Below, piece after piece: positions 17,284 through 25,748 of a stretch of 61,672 bases of DNA (position 1 is its first letter; every line of letters starts with the position of its first letter). The stretch covers positions 1 to 61,672 of the forward strand of contig NZ_JABEQL010000023.1 in the NCBI RefSeq assembly GCF_014174215.1, in the 5' to 3' direction. Below the pieces are notes generated by a model. The model saw only the letters and a list, made by a program, of their open reading frames with translations. It made no database searches and was not told the origin of the DNA. This stretch comes from Gluconacetobacter tumulicola. GTDB lineage: Bacteria > Pseudomonadota > Alphaproteobacteria > Acetobacterales > Acetobacteraceae. The translations under genes were made by a program, and so were the position numbers.

Positions 17284-17694
17284 TTAGTGAACCGGTTTTC
17301 CGGCTCCGAGTTCACCTGTCAGAAACTGCGCGCGGCCACGACCGAACGACCAGTGTGCGTCCTGATTTTCCACCACGGACACCATCACGTCCGAGGAGGC
17401 AATTCCACATTCCGCTTCCAGTCTTTCCGTCAAAAGTTTGTAAAAAAGCGCGATCTTCTCTTCACCACGGGGGCGACTGAACATCTGGACCAGAACCACC
17501 TTTTCGGTGCGCGGGATATCAAGCCCGGTATCTTCCACAATGAAGCGAGAAGGTTTGTATTCGCTCACCAACTGGTAGCGATCCCGGCGGGGCACGGAAA
17601 ACGCTTCGAGCATCGCTTCGTGGGCGGCATCCAGCAACGCCTTGATTTCGTCATCCGTGCGGCCCCCGAGCACATGAAAGTGAAGAAGCGGCAT
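17284..17694 (-). CDS. Tautomerase-family protein
   Basis: A 136-residue protein starting MPLLHFHVLGG. Removal of Met would expose Pro1, the catalytic base of the 4-oxalocrotonate tautomerase superfamily. The length fits two fused beta-alpha-beta units, with VVLVQMFSRPRGEEKIALFYK and DVMVSVVENQDAHWSFG typical of the YusQ/YrdN-like subfamily. It lies between iolC and the regulator gene, on the iolC strand, with its own upstream spacer carrying the second operator pair. It may tautomerise an inosose or keto-acid intermediate; that role is inference. Confidence 0.82.
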   Translation of the reverse strand: MPLLHFHVLGGRTDDEIKALLDAAHEAMLEAFSVPRRDRYQLVSEYKPSRFIVEDTGLDIPRTEKVVLVQMFSRPRGEEKIALFYKLLTERLEAECGIASSDVMVSVVENQDAHWSFGRGRAQFLTGELGAGKPVH

Positions 17695-17839
17695 GATTTT
17701 TCGTTTTCACAACACTAAGAACGTATCGTTTCGTCAAAGACTTAACAGGCAGGCCTTCGACCTGATAAGACTATGGGTAGCTAGGAATCTCCTCAAGCCA
17801 ACGCCATTTTCACCGAGAAGGAGGTGACACCCAGGAAAT

Positions 17840-17884
17840 AGAACATAAGTTCCTCTTCCTGTCACCTTAAAGAATTATACTTCC
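17840..17884. promoter_or_regulatory. Paired IolR-type operator in the tautomerase/iolR divergent spacer
   Basis: AGAA-N6-TTCC occurs at 17840-17853 (spacer CATAAG) and 17871-17884 (spacer TTATAC), again 31 bp apart, each with one mismatch to GGAA-N6-TTCC. The spacer (17695-18035) separates the tautomerase gene (minus) from the RpiR-type regulator (plus), so the pair could give both autoregulation and control of the tautomerase. The rest of the spacer is AT-rich, with no other feature seen. Confidence 0.72.
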
Positions 17885-18035
17885 ATAACAATATAATGTT
17901 ATTATCACATTCAGATCATCTCTTTGAACGATCTTACGATGCCGTGACGATTGGTCATATAACCGAAGATCGGGCATTCTGAATTCGCACATACATCGCA
18001 TCGCGCGGCGACGCGACAGTTCTGAGGAGACATCA

Positions 18036-18896
18036 TTGGCGACCGGAAATACAGGCAGATCGCCGCACGCGGGCGAAGACACACACACTGTCACAGACGA
18101 ATACGACGCGTTTCATCAGCAGCTTCGCGCTCGTTACGACGGCCTCCCGCCTCGTCTTCAACAGATTGCGGATTATATTTTGGCCCAGCCGGAAGATATC
18201 GCCCTTGGGACAGTCGGAAGCCTCGCGGCAGGCGCAAAAGTACAGCCATCGTCGGTCGTGCGCTTTGCGCGGACTTTCGATTTCAACGGCTACTCCGAGA
18301 TGCAGGCGCTCTTTCGCAAAAAATTGAAGAGTCGCACCACCCCTTATCGCGATCGCGTCAACTCCCTTCATGCACAGAATGGCGCGCATGTCGGAGCGAT
18401 TACGATTCTGGACGGCTTCTGCCGGGCTGCCAACGAGTCTCTGGATGCTCTTCGCCATATCAACCCCACCAGTCTGGAGCGGGCCATCGGCACGCTGGCG
18501 GCGGCGCGCTGCATCTATATTCTAGGTCTTCGCCGCTCAATGCCGGTCGCGCGTTACATGTCTTATCTTCTGACCAGACTCGAGATCCGCCATCACGTGA
18601 TCGGCCTCGAATCAGGGATGGAGGAGGATACGATGACGACGGCGACATCACGGGATGCCGCCGTCGTCATCAGTTTTACCGACTATGCGCAACGAACGAT
18701 CGAGTTGTGCTCGGCTCTCGAGCGTCGGCGTGTTCAGGTTGTCGCACTGACAGACAGCCCCGCCAGTCCTGTCATTCCTCCGTCCGGCCTTTGGCTGGAG
18801 GTTACAGAGGCGGACTTTAAGGGGTTTCGCTCGAATGCCGCGACGATGGTACTGATCATGGCGCTCGCCACATCCGTCGCCGAACGCCGAAAATAG
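18036..18896 (+). CDS. iolR: RpiR-family transcriptional regulator with SIS domain (inositol regulator)
   Basis: 286 residues. The N-terminal RpiR helix-turn-helix domain (about 25-100) has LPPRLQQIADYILAQPEDIA, GSLAAGAKVQPSSVVRFAR and FNGYSEMQALFRKKL. The C-terminal SIS sugar-phosphate-binding domain (about 130-270) has IYILGLRRSMPVARYM and VVISFTDYAQRTIELC. The start is a TTG at 18036, supported by AGGAG six bases upstream. By analogy to rhizobial IolR it probably represses the iol genes until an inositol-derived phosphate binds the SIS domain. The paired GGAA-N6-TTCC-like sites at three promoters of this island are its likely targets. Confidence 0.85.
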   Translation: MATGNTGRSPHAGEDTHTVTDEYDAFHQQLRARYDGLPPRLQQIADYILAQPEDIALGTVGSLAAGAKVQPSSVVRFARTFDFNGYSEMQALFRKKLKSRTTPYRDRVNSLHAQNGAHVGAITILDGFCRAANESLDALRHINPTSLERAIGTLAAARCIYILGLRRSMPVARYMSYLLTRLEIRHHVIGLESGMEEDTMTTATSRDAAVVISFTDYAQRTIELCSALERRRVQVVALTDSPASPVIPPSGLWLEVTEADFKGFRSNAATMVLIMALATSVAERRK

Positions 18897-18919
18897 GCGC
18901 GAGCGTCCGCCGGTTTTTC
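18897..18919 (+). terminator. Possible weak terminator after iolR
   Basis: Directly after the iolR stop, GGCG and CGCC can form a short stem around an 8-base loop, followed by GG and a T5 run. The stem is short, so this is a low-confidence intrinsic terminator. Confidence 0.3.
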
Positions 18920-18952
18920 TGCCCCTCTACGTGTAACTAGAGCACAATCCGA

Positions 18953-19553
18953 TCAATTTGGTTCATATCCCGCGGCGGCGAAGCAGGCAGCGGCCTGGCT
19001 GTGACAGACATCGTCGATTGCACCGCACACCGCGTCCTGGAGTGCATCGAGGGTTCGGGGGCGCCACTCGTCTGATCCATGCCTTCATCTTGGCGAAGAT
19101 GTTTTCGATAGGGTTGAAGTCGGGACTGTAGGGCGGCAGGAACAGCAGGCGGGCACCGACTGCCTCTACAGCCTCCCGCGCTTCAGCACTCTTGTGTGCC
19201 GGAAGATTATCCAGAATGACGACGTCTCCCGGCGACAGTGTTGGAGCGAGCACCTTGCGAGCATAGGCGGCGAACCATTCGCCGGCCATTGGGCCGTCCA
19301 GCATCATCGGCGCGGTCATGCCGGACAGGCGCAGTCCACCGATGAACGTCGTGGTTTTCCAATGCCCATGGGGCACAGACATCCGACAGCGCGTGCCACG
19401 ACGTGACCGTCCCCGCAGACGGGCCATCTTCGTCGAGACGGCGGTTTCGTCGATGAAGACCAGCCGGGCCGGATCAAGGTCAGGCTGCCTGTCGAACCAG
19501 GCCTCGCGCCGCTCTGCGACGTCGGGCCGTGTCTGCTCGCTGGCGTGCGCCGT
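18953..19553 (-). pseudogene. IS630 transposase, catalytic part, frameshifted near its end
   Basis: Read after the A8 slippage run, this frame gives EAWFDRQPDLDPARLVFIDE (first catalytic Asp), VVILDNLPAHKS (second Asp) and DFNPIENIFAKMKAW (Glu). Shortly afterwards, at about 19070, one extra C in a C-run shifts the frame. The family-like C-terminus TLDALQDAVCGAI...CFAAAGYEPN continues in another frame to the TGA at 18953-18955. The copy is probably inactive. Confidence 0.75.
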
Positions 19554-19902
19554 TTTTTTTAACGGTCATGTCGTGACGGTCAAGGCAGCGCCAGATCGTG
19601 CTCGGCGCGAAGCGGACCCCATGTTCCGTAGCAAGTTTCTCCGCCAGTTCGATAAGGGAAATGTCAGCCCTGGCTTCAATCGCAGCCAGCAGGACGCCCG
19701 ACCAAGCCTCGATCCGATGGGAGCGACGATCGCCACCCTGCCGCAGCGCGTGCTCCCGGCCGCTCGCACGCCATTCCGATACCCACCGGATCACGCTGGA
19801 GGCAGAGACACCAAAGCGCTCGGCAGCCGCCCGGCGGGTCATGCCAGAGGAAACCGCAGCAATGGCTCGCCGCCGCAGATCAGACGATAGGGCTCGGGTC
19901 AT
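19480..19902 (-). CDS. IS630-family transposase, N-terminal ORF
   Basis: 140 residues with a helix-turn-helix (SSGMTRRAAAERFGVSASSV) and a second winged DNA-binding part (STIWRCLDRHDMTVKK). The frame runs into an A8 tract, a usual site of programmed frameshifting in this family, after which the catalytic part is encoded in another frame. The remaining tail (RADTARRRRAARGL) is out-of-frame reading. Confidence 0.82.
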   Translation of the reverse strand: MTRALSSDLRRRAIAAVSSGMTRRAAAERFGVSASSVIRWVSEWRASGREHALRQGGDRRSHRIEAWSGVLLAAIEARADISLIELAEKLATEHGVRFAPSTIWRCLDRHDMTVKKNGARQRADTARRRRAARGLVRQAA

Positions 19903-19997
19903 AATCGCCGGCCTCCATCCATCCCGGCAATCAGGATGAAGCAGATTTCGCCCAATAACGGAATCCTAAAATGACCCAGTTAGGTCAGATTATGCTT

Positions 19998-20504
19998 CAA
20001 ATCCGCCACGGGCATGTTACGGCCTTTCAGCACCTCTCCTGATTACGTACCCGACGTTTTTGGCGAACCGTTTTCGCCTGCGGGTGGATGCATCACCTTC
20101 CTCCCGGCCATTCGCACCTGCCCTCGATCTCCGAGAATCGGTCGCTCTTTTGGTTGTTGGTATGGCAATTTTCGGGCCATTTCGCGAGCCGACATCATTA
20201 TGTTACGAGAGTATCAAAAATGCGCGATTTCAGCAGGTCGAATAACGGAATCTACGTTCTTTTTGTTGCCGAATGCGGGAATATATGTTCTTTTCCTTTT
20301 CAGTCACCGTCCGGCACAGTTGCTGAATTGAGGGATGGGCAGGATGAAAAGATGTGCGATCCGATGATGCCGAGCATTCGCTATCTGCCTGTGCATGACA
20401 GCAACGGACGACATCGTCGCTGTTCGGCCCATGCTCGATCGTTCCCTAGTTGAACCGACCTTGGGAGAGACAAGCCTCGTGCCTGCTTTCCGGAGCCAAA
20501 TGCA
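19998..20504. other. Leader region of the transporter/dehydrogenase unit
   Basis: This is a 500-bp region between the IS630 right end and the transporter ATG. It contains the third operator pair (20247-20291). Small open frames exist but none has a ribosome site or recognisable family. GGAG lies 9 bp before the transporter start at 20505. Confidence 0.5.
20247..20291. promoter_or_regulatory. Paired IolR-type operator upstream of the transporter/dehydrogenase unit
   Basis: GGAA-N6-TTCT boxes lie at 20247-20260 (spacer TCTACG) and 20278-20291 (spacer TATATG), starting 31 bp apart, the same distance as at the other two promoters. Each box has one mismatch to GGAA-N6-TTCC. The pair is about 215 bp before the transporter ATG and links the transporter and FAD dehydrogenase genes to the inositol regulon. 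Confidence 0.75.
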
Positions 20505-21977
20505 ATGAAATCGATCTCCGACATTATCGTGGTAAAATCCGAGAGACACGATGTCGCCTACGTGTTGAGGATATGCGCCGTCGCAGCACTGGGCGGCATT
20601 CTCTTCGGCTATGACACCTCCGTTATTTCCGGCGCGATCGGGCCATTACGCGATTACTTCCATCTTTCCGCCGCTGAAACCGGATGGGCCGTCTCGAACG
20701 TCGTCGTTGGATGTATATTCGGAGCACTTGCGTCAGGCTGGCTCGCCCATCATTTCGGGCGCCGCCTGACCCTCTTTTTCTGTGCCCTTCTTTTTTCGGC
20801 CCAGTCCGTGGGCGCGGCACTTGCACCGACATTTTTCTGGTTCGTAATTTTCCGCCTGATCGGCGGCGTCGCTGTGGGCGTCGCTTCGGCAGTGTCACCG
20901 ATGTATATGTCGGAAGTTTCTCCAAAAGACATGCGCGGTCGTGCGCTGAGTATGGAACAGTTCGCCATCGTCTTCGGGCAGTTGGTGGTTTTCATCGTGA
21001 ACTATCTCATCGCACGCAGCGCGACAGAGACGTGGCTGCAAACGCTGGGATGGCGCTGGATGGTGGGATCGGAAATCGTCCCGTGCATCCTGTTCTGCGC
21101 CACGATCTTCCTCATTCCCGAGTCACCGCGCTGGCACATGACGATAGGCCGGGAGGAAGACGCAAAGAAAACACTGACGCGCATATCCAACGAGCAACAT
21201 GCGCTCACGCTCATGTCGGAAATTCGGGAATCCCTCAGTGCGGAAGGCACCCAGACGAATTTTAGCCTTCGGCGCCTGTTCGCCGATCGCAATGCGCGCT
21301 GGATCGTTTTTATTGGCGCGATGATCGCTGCGTTGCAGCAGGTCACAGGCATCAACGTCATGATGTATTATGCGCCGATGGTTCTAAAAAATGCCGGAAG
21401 CGATATGCGCGGCGCGCTTTTCCAGACGATCTGGATCGGTCTCGCACTTCTGATCGGCAGCGTTCTCGGCGCGTGGATCGTGGACCGCAAGGGTCGTCGT
21501 TTCCTGATGCAATTCGGCTCCATCGGGATGATCCTGAGCCTGCTCGTCGTTTCATGGGCGCTCTATATGCAGACGACCGGGCCACTCGCACTGAGCGGTA
21601 TGCTGTTCTTCATGCTGATGTTCGGCCTTTCGTGGGGACCTGTCGCCTGGATCCTTATCTCTGAAATCTTCCCCAACCGCTTCCGCGCCATCGGCATGAG
21701 CATCGCCGTCGCATCGAACTGGGTCGCCAATTTTCTGGTAGCACAGGGCTTCCCGATGATCAGCGAAAATGAATGGCTGAAAAGCCACTTCCACGGTGCG
21801 TTCTCAATGTGGCTCTTTGCGGCTTTCGGTGTCTTCGCCATGTGGTTCGTGCTCCGCTTCGTGCCGGAAACGAAAGGTATCTCCCTCGAAAAAATCGAGA
21901 CCACAATGATGGGTGCGCCCCTTCGGCAGCAGGCGCAGCCGGTCATCACACCTCAAACCGCTGCCAAACCCCGGTAA
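20505..21977 (+). CDS. MFS sugar-porter family transporter (probable inositol transporter)
   Basis: A 490-residue, 12-helix inner-membrane transporter of the sugar-porter family. Signature motifs are GGILFGYDTSVISGAIG in helix 1, HHFGRRL, PMYMSEVSPKDMRGRA, the LIPESPRW motif after helix 6, QQVTGINVMMYYAP in helix 7, DRKGRR and FVPETKG at the C-terminus. Bacterial IolT and many hexose transporters share these. The operator pair upstream and the iol genes nearby point to inositol or inosose as substrate. It is followed 20 bp later by the dehydrogenase small subunit, so the four genes probably form one transcript. Confidence 0.88.
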   Translation: MKSISDIIVVKSERHDVAYVLRICAVAALGGILFGYDTSVISGAIGPLRDYFHLSAAETGWAVSNVVVGCIFGALASGWLAHHFGRRLTLFFCALLFSAQSVGAALAPTFFWFVIFRLIGGVAVGVASAVSPMYMSEVSPKDMRGRALSMEQFAIVFGQLVVFIVNYLIARSATETWLQTLGWRWMVGSEIVPCILFCATIFLIPESPRWHMTIGREEDAKKTLTRISNEQHALTLMSEIRESLSAEGTQTNFSLRRLFADRNARWIVFIGAMIAALQQVTGINVMMYYAPMVLKNAGSDMRGALFQTIWIGLALLIGSVLGAWIVDRKGRRFLMQFGSIGMILSLLVVSWALYMQTTGPLALSGMLFFMLMFGLSWGPVAWILISEIFPNRFRAIGMSIAVASNWVANFLVAQGFPMISENEWLKSHFHGAFSMWLFAAFGVFAMWFVLRFVPETKGISLEKIETTMMGAPLRQQAQPVITPQTAAKPR

Positions 21978-21997
21978 CGACCCAGGCGAGCACGGAC

Positions 21998-22444
21998 ATG
22001 AGCGAAGACGATCTGGATCGGGAGTTTCTGCGCCTCTCCCGCATCCTGACCAAACGAGAAGTAATCGACCCCACGACAAGTGCGCGTTGCCGGCGCGCAC
22101 TTCTGGCAGCAGATCCCGCGATAATCGATCCGCTGCATAACCTGATTACGGTCACAACACGCGAAAACTTCACGAACGTGGATGAGTTCGAGAAATTTTC
22201 GCAACGACATCCCGAATTACGCCTGACGGCGCTTGCCATCATTCGTGCGTGGTATCTTGGTTATGCCGGAACTCCGGCGCCTCTCGACCAGGGAGATAAC
22301 GCGCAGTTCGTATCATACGAACGCGCCCTGATGTTCGAACCTACAAGGGATGCGACGGTCATTCCGACATATGCCCGAGGGGGCACCGACTATTGGCGGG
22401 AGCCACCTAATGGCATCGCGCACGATAAAGAGAGTTCCACTTGA
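21998..22444 (+). CDS. Small subunit of membrane-bound FAD dehydrogenase (FAD-SLDH family)
   Basis: A 148-residue protein of the family represented by the small subunit of acetic acid bacterial D-sorbitol dehydrogenase. Visible landmarks are DREFLRLSRILTKRE near the start, LTALAIIRAWYLGY in the middle and, near the end, SYERALMFEPTRDATVIPTY with TDYWREPP. In this family it supports folding or export of the FAD subunit. No clear Tat signal is seen at this start, unlike many homologues, so export may depend on a start further upstream or on the large subunit. Its stop overlaps the large-subunit ATG (TGATG). Confidence 0.82.
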   Translation: MSEDDLDREFLRLSRILTKREVIDPTTSARCRRALLAADPAIIDPLHNLITVTTRENFTNVDEFEKFSQRHPELRLTALAIIRAWYLGYAGTPAPLDQGDNAQFVSYERALMFEPTRDATVIPTYARGGTDYWREPPNGIAHDKESST

Positions 22445-24033
22445 TGACGACCCACTACGATGCCGATGTGATCATTGTCGGCTCCGGCGTGATTGGCAGC
22501 AATATGGCGCATGTCCTCGCCACGCAGGGTAAATCCGTCATTCTTCTCGAGGCGGGCGTATGGATTCCGCGCTGGAAGATCGTCGAGAATTTCCGCACCT
22601 CTCCACGCAAGATAAACAGAAACGACCCCTATCCAAGCCAGCCATGGGCGCCGAACTCCTATTCGCCGGGTTACGTCGAGAATACAGGCTCGTTCTTGTT
22701 TCGCCCCGGAATGCTGCGACTTGTGGGAGGAACAACGTGGCATTGGGGTGGGGCGACATGGCGCTTCCTTCCCAACGACATGAAGCTGAAAACACTCTAT
22801 GGCGTTGGTCGCGACTGGCCCATCTCCTATGACGATCTGGAACCATGGTATGCTCAGGCCGAGTATCGCCTGGGCGTGTCGGGCGCGGACGATCAGGACC
22901 AGTCAGGACAGCACGGCGCCCCCTACCCGCCTCGTTCGACTCCATATCCCGTCAAAGCCGAGGCACAGACGTATTATTTCCGGCGCCTCAAGGAGCGGAT
23001 CGGGGCTGAGGGCTACGAGTTTCTCCATGAACCTCATGTCCGGACAAACCAGCCGTGGGACGGTCGTCCTGCCTGCTCCGGAAACAACAACTGTATGCCG
23101 GTCTGCCCGATCGGCGCGCTTTACTCCGGGGATGTCCATGCCCGACATGCCGAGAAAGCGGGATGCCGGGTGCTGACGGACTCGACGGTGTTTCAGATAG
23201 AAAAGGGCGCGAAGGGCCTTATTGAAGCGGTGCATTGTCGCAGTTCGAAAGGCGTCGAGACCCGTCTTAAGGCACGAACATTCGTTCTTGCCTGCAATGG
23301 TCTAGAGATTCCCAAGCTCATGCTGGTCTCGGATGTCGGCAATTCCTCCGATCTCGTCGGACGGAACCTTATGGATCATACAGGGATCGGGTTGCAGTTC
23401 ATTGCCGACGAACCTCTCTGGCCCGGCCGTGGGCCAATCCAGCAGGGAGGTATCTTCAACTGGAGAGACGGTCCGTTTCGCGCCCGTCATGCGGCCATCA
23501 AACATGCGATCAACAACGCCGTTCCCAATCAGGAAGTGGCCAGAATTCTCATAGACCGGGGTGTCGTCGGGTCAAAACTCGATCACGATATCCGCCATAT
23601 GGCCGCGCGCTGGGTGGAATTTTCGACCACGTTCGAGATGCTGCCGTATTCCGGCAATCGCATCACCCCCTCAACGACACGCAAGGACGCTCTGGGCATT
23701 CCGACAATGGTCGTTCATTACGATACCGACGACTACATCGCCGCCGGCGCGGCAAAAGCAAAAGAGGATTTTGTCAGATTTGTGAAAATCATGAACGGTA
23801 CCATCATCGATGACAATACCGGCTGGCAAAACCGGGATCATTTGATGGGTACGGTCATCATGGGTGACGACCCCGCACATTCCGTGGTCACGCATGAGGG
23901 GCGCTGCTGGGACCACCCCAATCTTTTCATAGCGTCCACCGGCGTCATCCCAGCCTCAGGCGTCGTCAACCCGACACTGGCTGCTCTGGCAATCGGGCTG
24001 CGCACGGCCGATATCATCGCACGGGAGACCTGA
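22444..24033 (+). CDS. GMC-family FAD dehydrogenase, large subunit (candidate inositol dehydrogenase)
   Basis: The 529-residue catalytic subunit of a membrane-bound, cytochrome-linked polyol dehydrogenase. It has the FAD-binding motif VGSGVIGSNMA at the N-terminus, GTTWHWGG, a CSGNNNCMPVC segment whose three cysteines match the 3Fe-4S site of bacterial FAD glucose/sorbitol dehydrogenases, and the GMC C-terminal part with MGTVIMG and STGVIPASGVVNPTLA. ATG 22444 overlaps the small-subunit stop. Relatives oxidise sorbitol, gluconate, fructose or glucose in the periplasm. Membership of the iol regulon suggests inositol oxidation here, which is inference. Confidence 0.88.
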   Translation: MTTHYDADVIIVGSGVIGSNMAHVLATQGKSVILLEAGVWIPRWKIVENFRTSPRKINRNDPYPSQPWAPNSYSPGYVENTGSFLFRPGMLRLVGGTTWHWGGATWRFLPNDMKLKTLYGVGRDWPISYDDLEPWYAQAEYRLGVSGADDQDQSGQHGAPYPPRSTPYPVKAEAQTYYFRRLKERIGAEGYEFLHEPHVRTNQPWDGRPACSGNNNCMPVCPIGALYSGDVHARHAEKAGCRVLTDSTVFQIEKGAKGLIEAVHCRSSKGVETRLKARTFVLACNGLEIPKLMLVSDVGNSSDLVGRNLMDHTGIGLQFIADEPLWPGRGPIQQGGIFNWRDGPFRARHAAIKHAINNAVPNQEVARILIDRGVVGSKLDHDIRHMAARWVEFSTTFEMLPYSGNRITPSTTRKDALGIPTMVVHYDTDDYIAAGAAKAKEDFVRFVKIMNGTIIDDNTGWQNRDHLMGTVIMGDDPAHSVVTHEGRCWDHPNLFIASTGVIPASGVVNPTLAALAIGLRTADIIARET

Positions 24034-24036
24034 GAG

Positions 24037-25494
24037 ATGAAACGGCTTCTCATTGCGACGATACTTCTCGCCGCCTGTCGGCCCTGTACCGATGCACGCG
24101 CCGCGGATTCAGTGATCGCACGAGGCGCTTATGTGGCGCGCATGGCGGACTGCGCCGCATGTCACATGGGTAATGACGGCACGCCGTTCGGCGGTGGCCA
24201 TGTCATCGAATCTCCGTTGGGAAGCATTGTCGCCCCCAACATCACGCCATCCCGGCAATTCGGCATCGGGAACTGGACGGAAGCGCAGTTCGCACGTGCC
24301 GTGCGCAGGGGGCTATCACCGGATGGCCATCTTTATCCCGCCATGCCCTACCCTGCCTATGCCGGCCTGAGCGATGAGGATATTCACGCACTCTATGTCT
24401 ATCTGAAATGGTCGATCGTGCCTGTCGAGCACGGGCCGAGCGTCGAAACGGCGCTTCCCTTCCCCTTCAATCTCCGCACACTGATGGTGGGATGGAACGC
24501 GCTTTACGCGCGAGGCAAGCCCATGAAGCACGCCGATACGGCCTCCGGCGGCTCGAAGCGCGGAGAATATCTCGTGACCGTCACAGGCCACTGCGGAAGC
24601 TGCCACACACCACGCAATATTCTTTTGGGAGAGGATCAGTCGCGTCAGTTGGCCGGAGCATCTGTCGGCGGCTGGTTCGCGCCCAATATCACCTCCGACC
24701 CGATAAGCGGGATCGGCGGATGGAGCGAGGATGAACTGGTCATCTATTTTCGCACCGGCGCCGTGGTTGGCAAAAGCCACGCGGCGGGCGGTATGGCGGA
24801 TGCCATCGAACACGGACTGAGCCATCTTGACGACGACGATCTGCACGCTATCGCCCGACATCTCAAAAATGTCCCACCCATTCGTGACGCCAATACCACA
24901 CAACCGGCCTACGGCGTTGCATCGGCACGCCCCGCCCCGCCCGAACCTGTCGATTTGGGTGTACGCACACCCGACAGTCTTACCGATGCGACCGATACTG
25001 ACGGAGCGCGCCTTTATACGGCCGCATGTGCGGCCTGCCATCAAGCCAATGGCGAGGGAACCGCAGATCAGTTCTATCCTTCGCTTTACGCCAACACTGC
25101 GACCGGTGGCCCAAACCCGCAAAATCTGGTCATGGCTATTGTAAAAGGCGTTCGACGCTCCACACATAGCGGTTTCGCATCAATGCCGTCTTTTGAGCAT
25201 GAATTGACTGACGATCAGATTGCCGCGGTGTCCAACTATGTTCTGAACAGGTTCGGCAACGCATCCCTTTCAGTGAGCGCCTCGGATGTCTCTGCGATCA
25301 AGGCCGGCGGAGAAAAGCCGTTACTGCTTCGTCTGATGGGGCGTCTCGACATAGCCGCAATGGCCGGAGCATTGGGCTTTGGCGGGCTTGCGGGAGGCGC
25401 TGCGATCCTGCGCCGGAAGGAGCGCATAAAAGCACAATTCGCCCCTTCTCCCGAGCATCTGCCGGAGCAGGGCGAGCACCTGACGCCACGATGA
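24037..25494 (+). CDS. Tri-haem cytochrome c subunit of the membrane dehydrogenase
   Basis: 485 residues with an N-terminal export signal and three CxxCH haem sites: CAACH (about 39-43), CGSCH (186-190) and CAACH (331-335). A hydrophobic C-terminal helix (IAAMAGALGFGGLAGGAAI) followed by RRKER anchors it in the cytoplasmic membrane. This is the standard electron-transfer subunit that passes electrons from the FAD/3Fe-4S subunit to ubiquinone in acetic acid bacteria. It begins 3 bp after the large-subunit stop. A Tn3-type terminal repeat starts 2 bp beyond its stop codon. Confidence 0.92.
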   Translation: MKRLLIATILLAACRPCTDARAADSVIARGAYVARMADCAACHMGNDGTPFGGGHVIESPLGSIVAPNITPSRQFGIGNWTEAQFARAVRRGLSPDGHLYPAMPYPAYAGLSDEDIHALYVYLKWSIVPVEHGPSVETALPFPFNLRTLMVGWNALYARGKPMKHADTASGGSKRGEYLVTVTGHCGSCHTPRNILLGEDQSRQLAGASVGGWFAPNITSDPISGIGGWSEDELVIYFRTGAVVGKSHAAGGMADAIEHGLSHLDDDDLHAIARHLKNVPPIRDANTTQPAYGVASARPAPPEPVDLGVRTPDSLTDATDTDGARLYTAACAACHQANGEGTADQFYPSLYANTATGGPNPQNLVMAIVKGVRRSTHSGFASMPSFEHELTDDQIAAVSNYVLNRFGNASLSVSASDVSAIKAGGEKPLLLRLMGRLDIAAMAGALGFGGLAGGAAILRRKERIKAQFAPSPEHLPEQGEHLTPR

Positions 25495-25495
25495 A

Positions 25496-25533
25496 GGGGT
25501 CACTACACGAAAGTGCGTTTTACGTACGCTAAG
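25496..25533. repeat. Tn3-family-like 38-bp terminal inverted repeat
   Basis: A 38-bp stretch begins GGGGTCACTACACG and ends ACGTACGCTAAG. Length 38, the GGGG outer end and the ACGCTAAG inner end are hallmarks of Tn3-family ends. A transposase C-terminal remnant reads toward it from the right, in the expected orientation. No partner end was found in the window. Confidence 0.7.
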
Positions 25534-25565
25534 GGAGAACCTATCGTGAGCACGGGCGAGCGCCA

Positions 25566-25748
25566 TCATGCGGCCAAGAGCGATGAAGGCGTGCGCAGCG
25601 GACGGCGCTGGTCCGGAGCGGGGAGACTTTCCACATTCCAGCGATAATCGCCAGTGAGCGAGATATGCTCCCATCCCAACGGGCGATGTGGCAAGAAATG
25701 TTCTCCGGGATCGATAGCGCACCGATTTCCCATGGAAGTGTTCGGCAT
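25566..25748 (-). pseudogene. C-terminal remnant of a Tn3-family transposase (TnpA)
   Basis: The minus-strand frame reads HRPLGWEHISLTGDYRWN and then RRPLRTP before a stop at 25566. This matches the well-known C-terminal SPLGWEHINLTGDY / RPLR motif of TnpA. The stop is 33 bp inside the 38-bp repeat, the normal geometry. Upstream the similarity is lost, with frame changes, so only about 45 of roughly 1000 residues remain. The 250 bp further right show no gene. Confidence 0.72.

Larger units (their letters stand above)
18938..19997 (-). mobile_element. IS630-family insertion sequence
   Basis: The element carries an IS630 transposase in two frames. Near the ends, GCACAATCCGATCAATTTGG (about 18941) and the reverse complement of about 19975-19997 match at roughly 14 of 20 positions, a plausible imperfect terminal repeat. 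The exact ends and the TA target duplication are not certain. It separates the regulator gene from the transporter/dehydrogenase unit of the inositol island. Confidence 0.7.
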
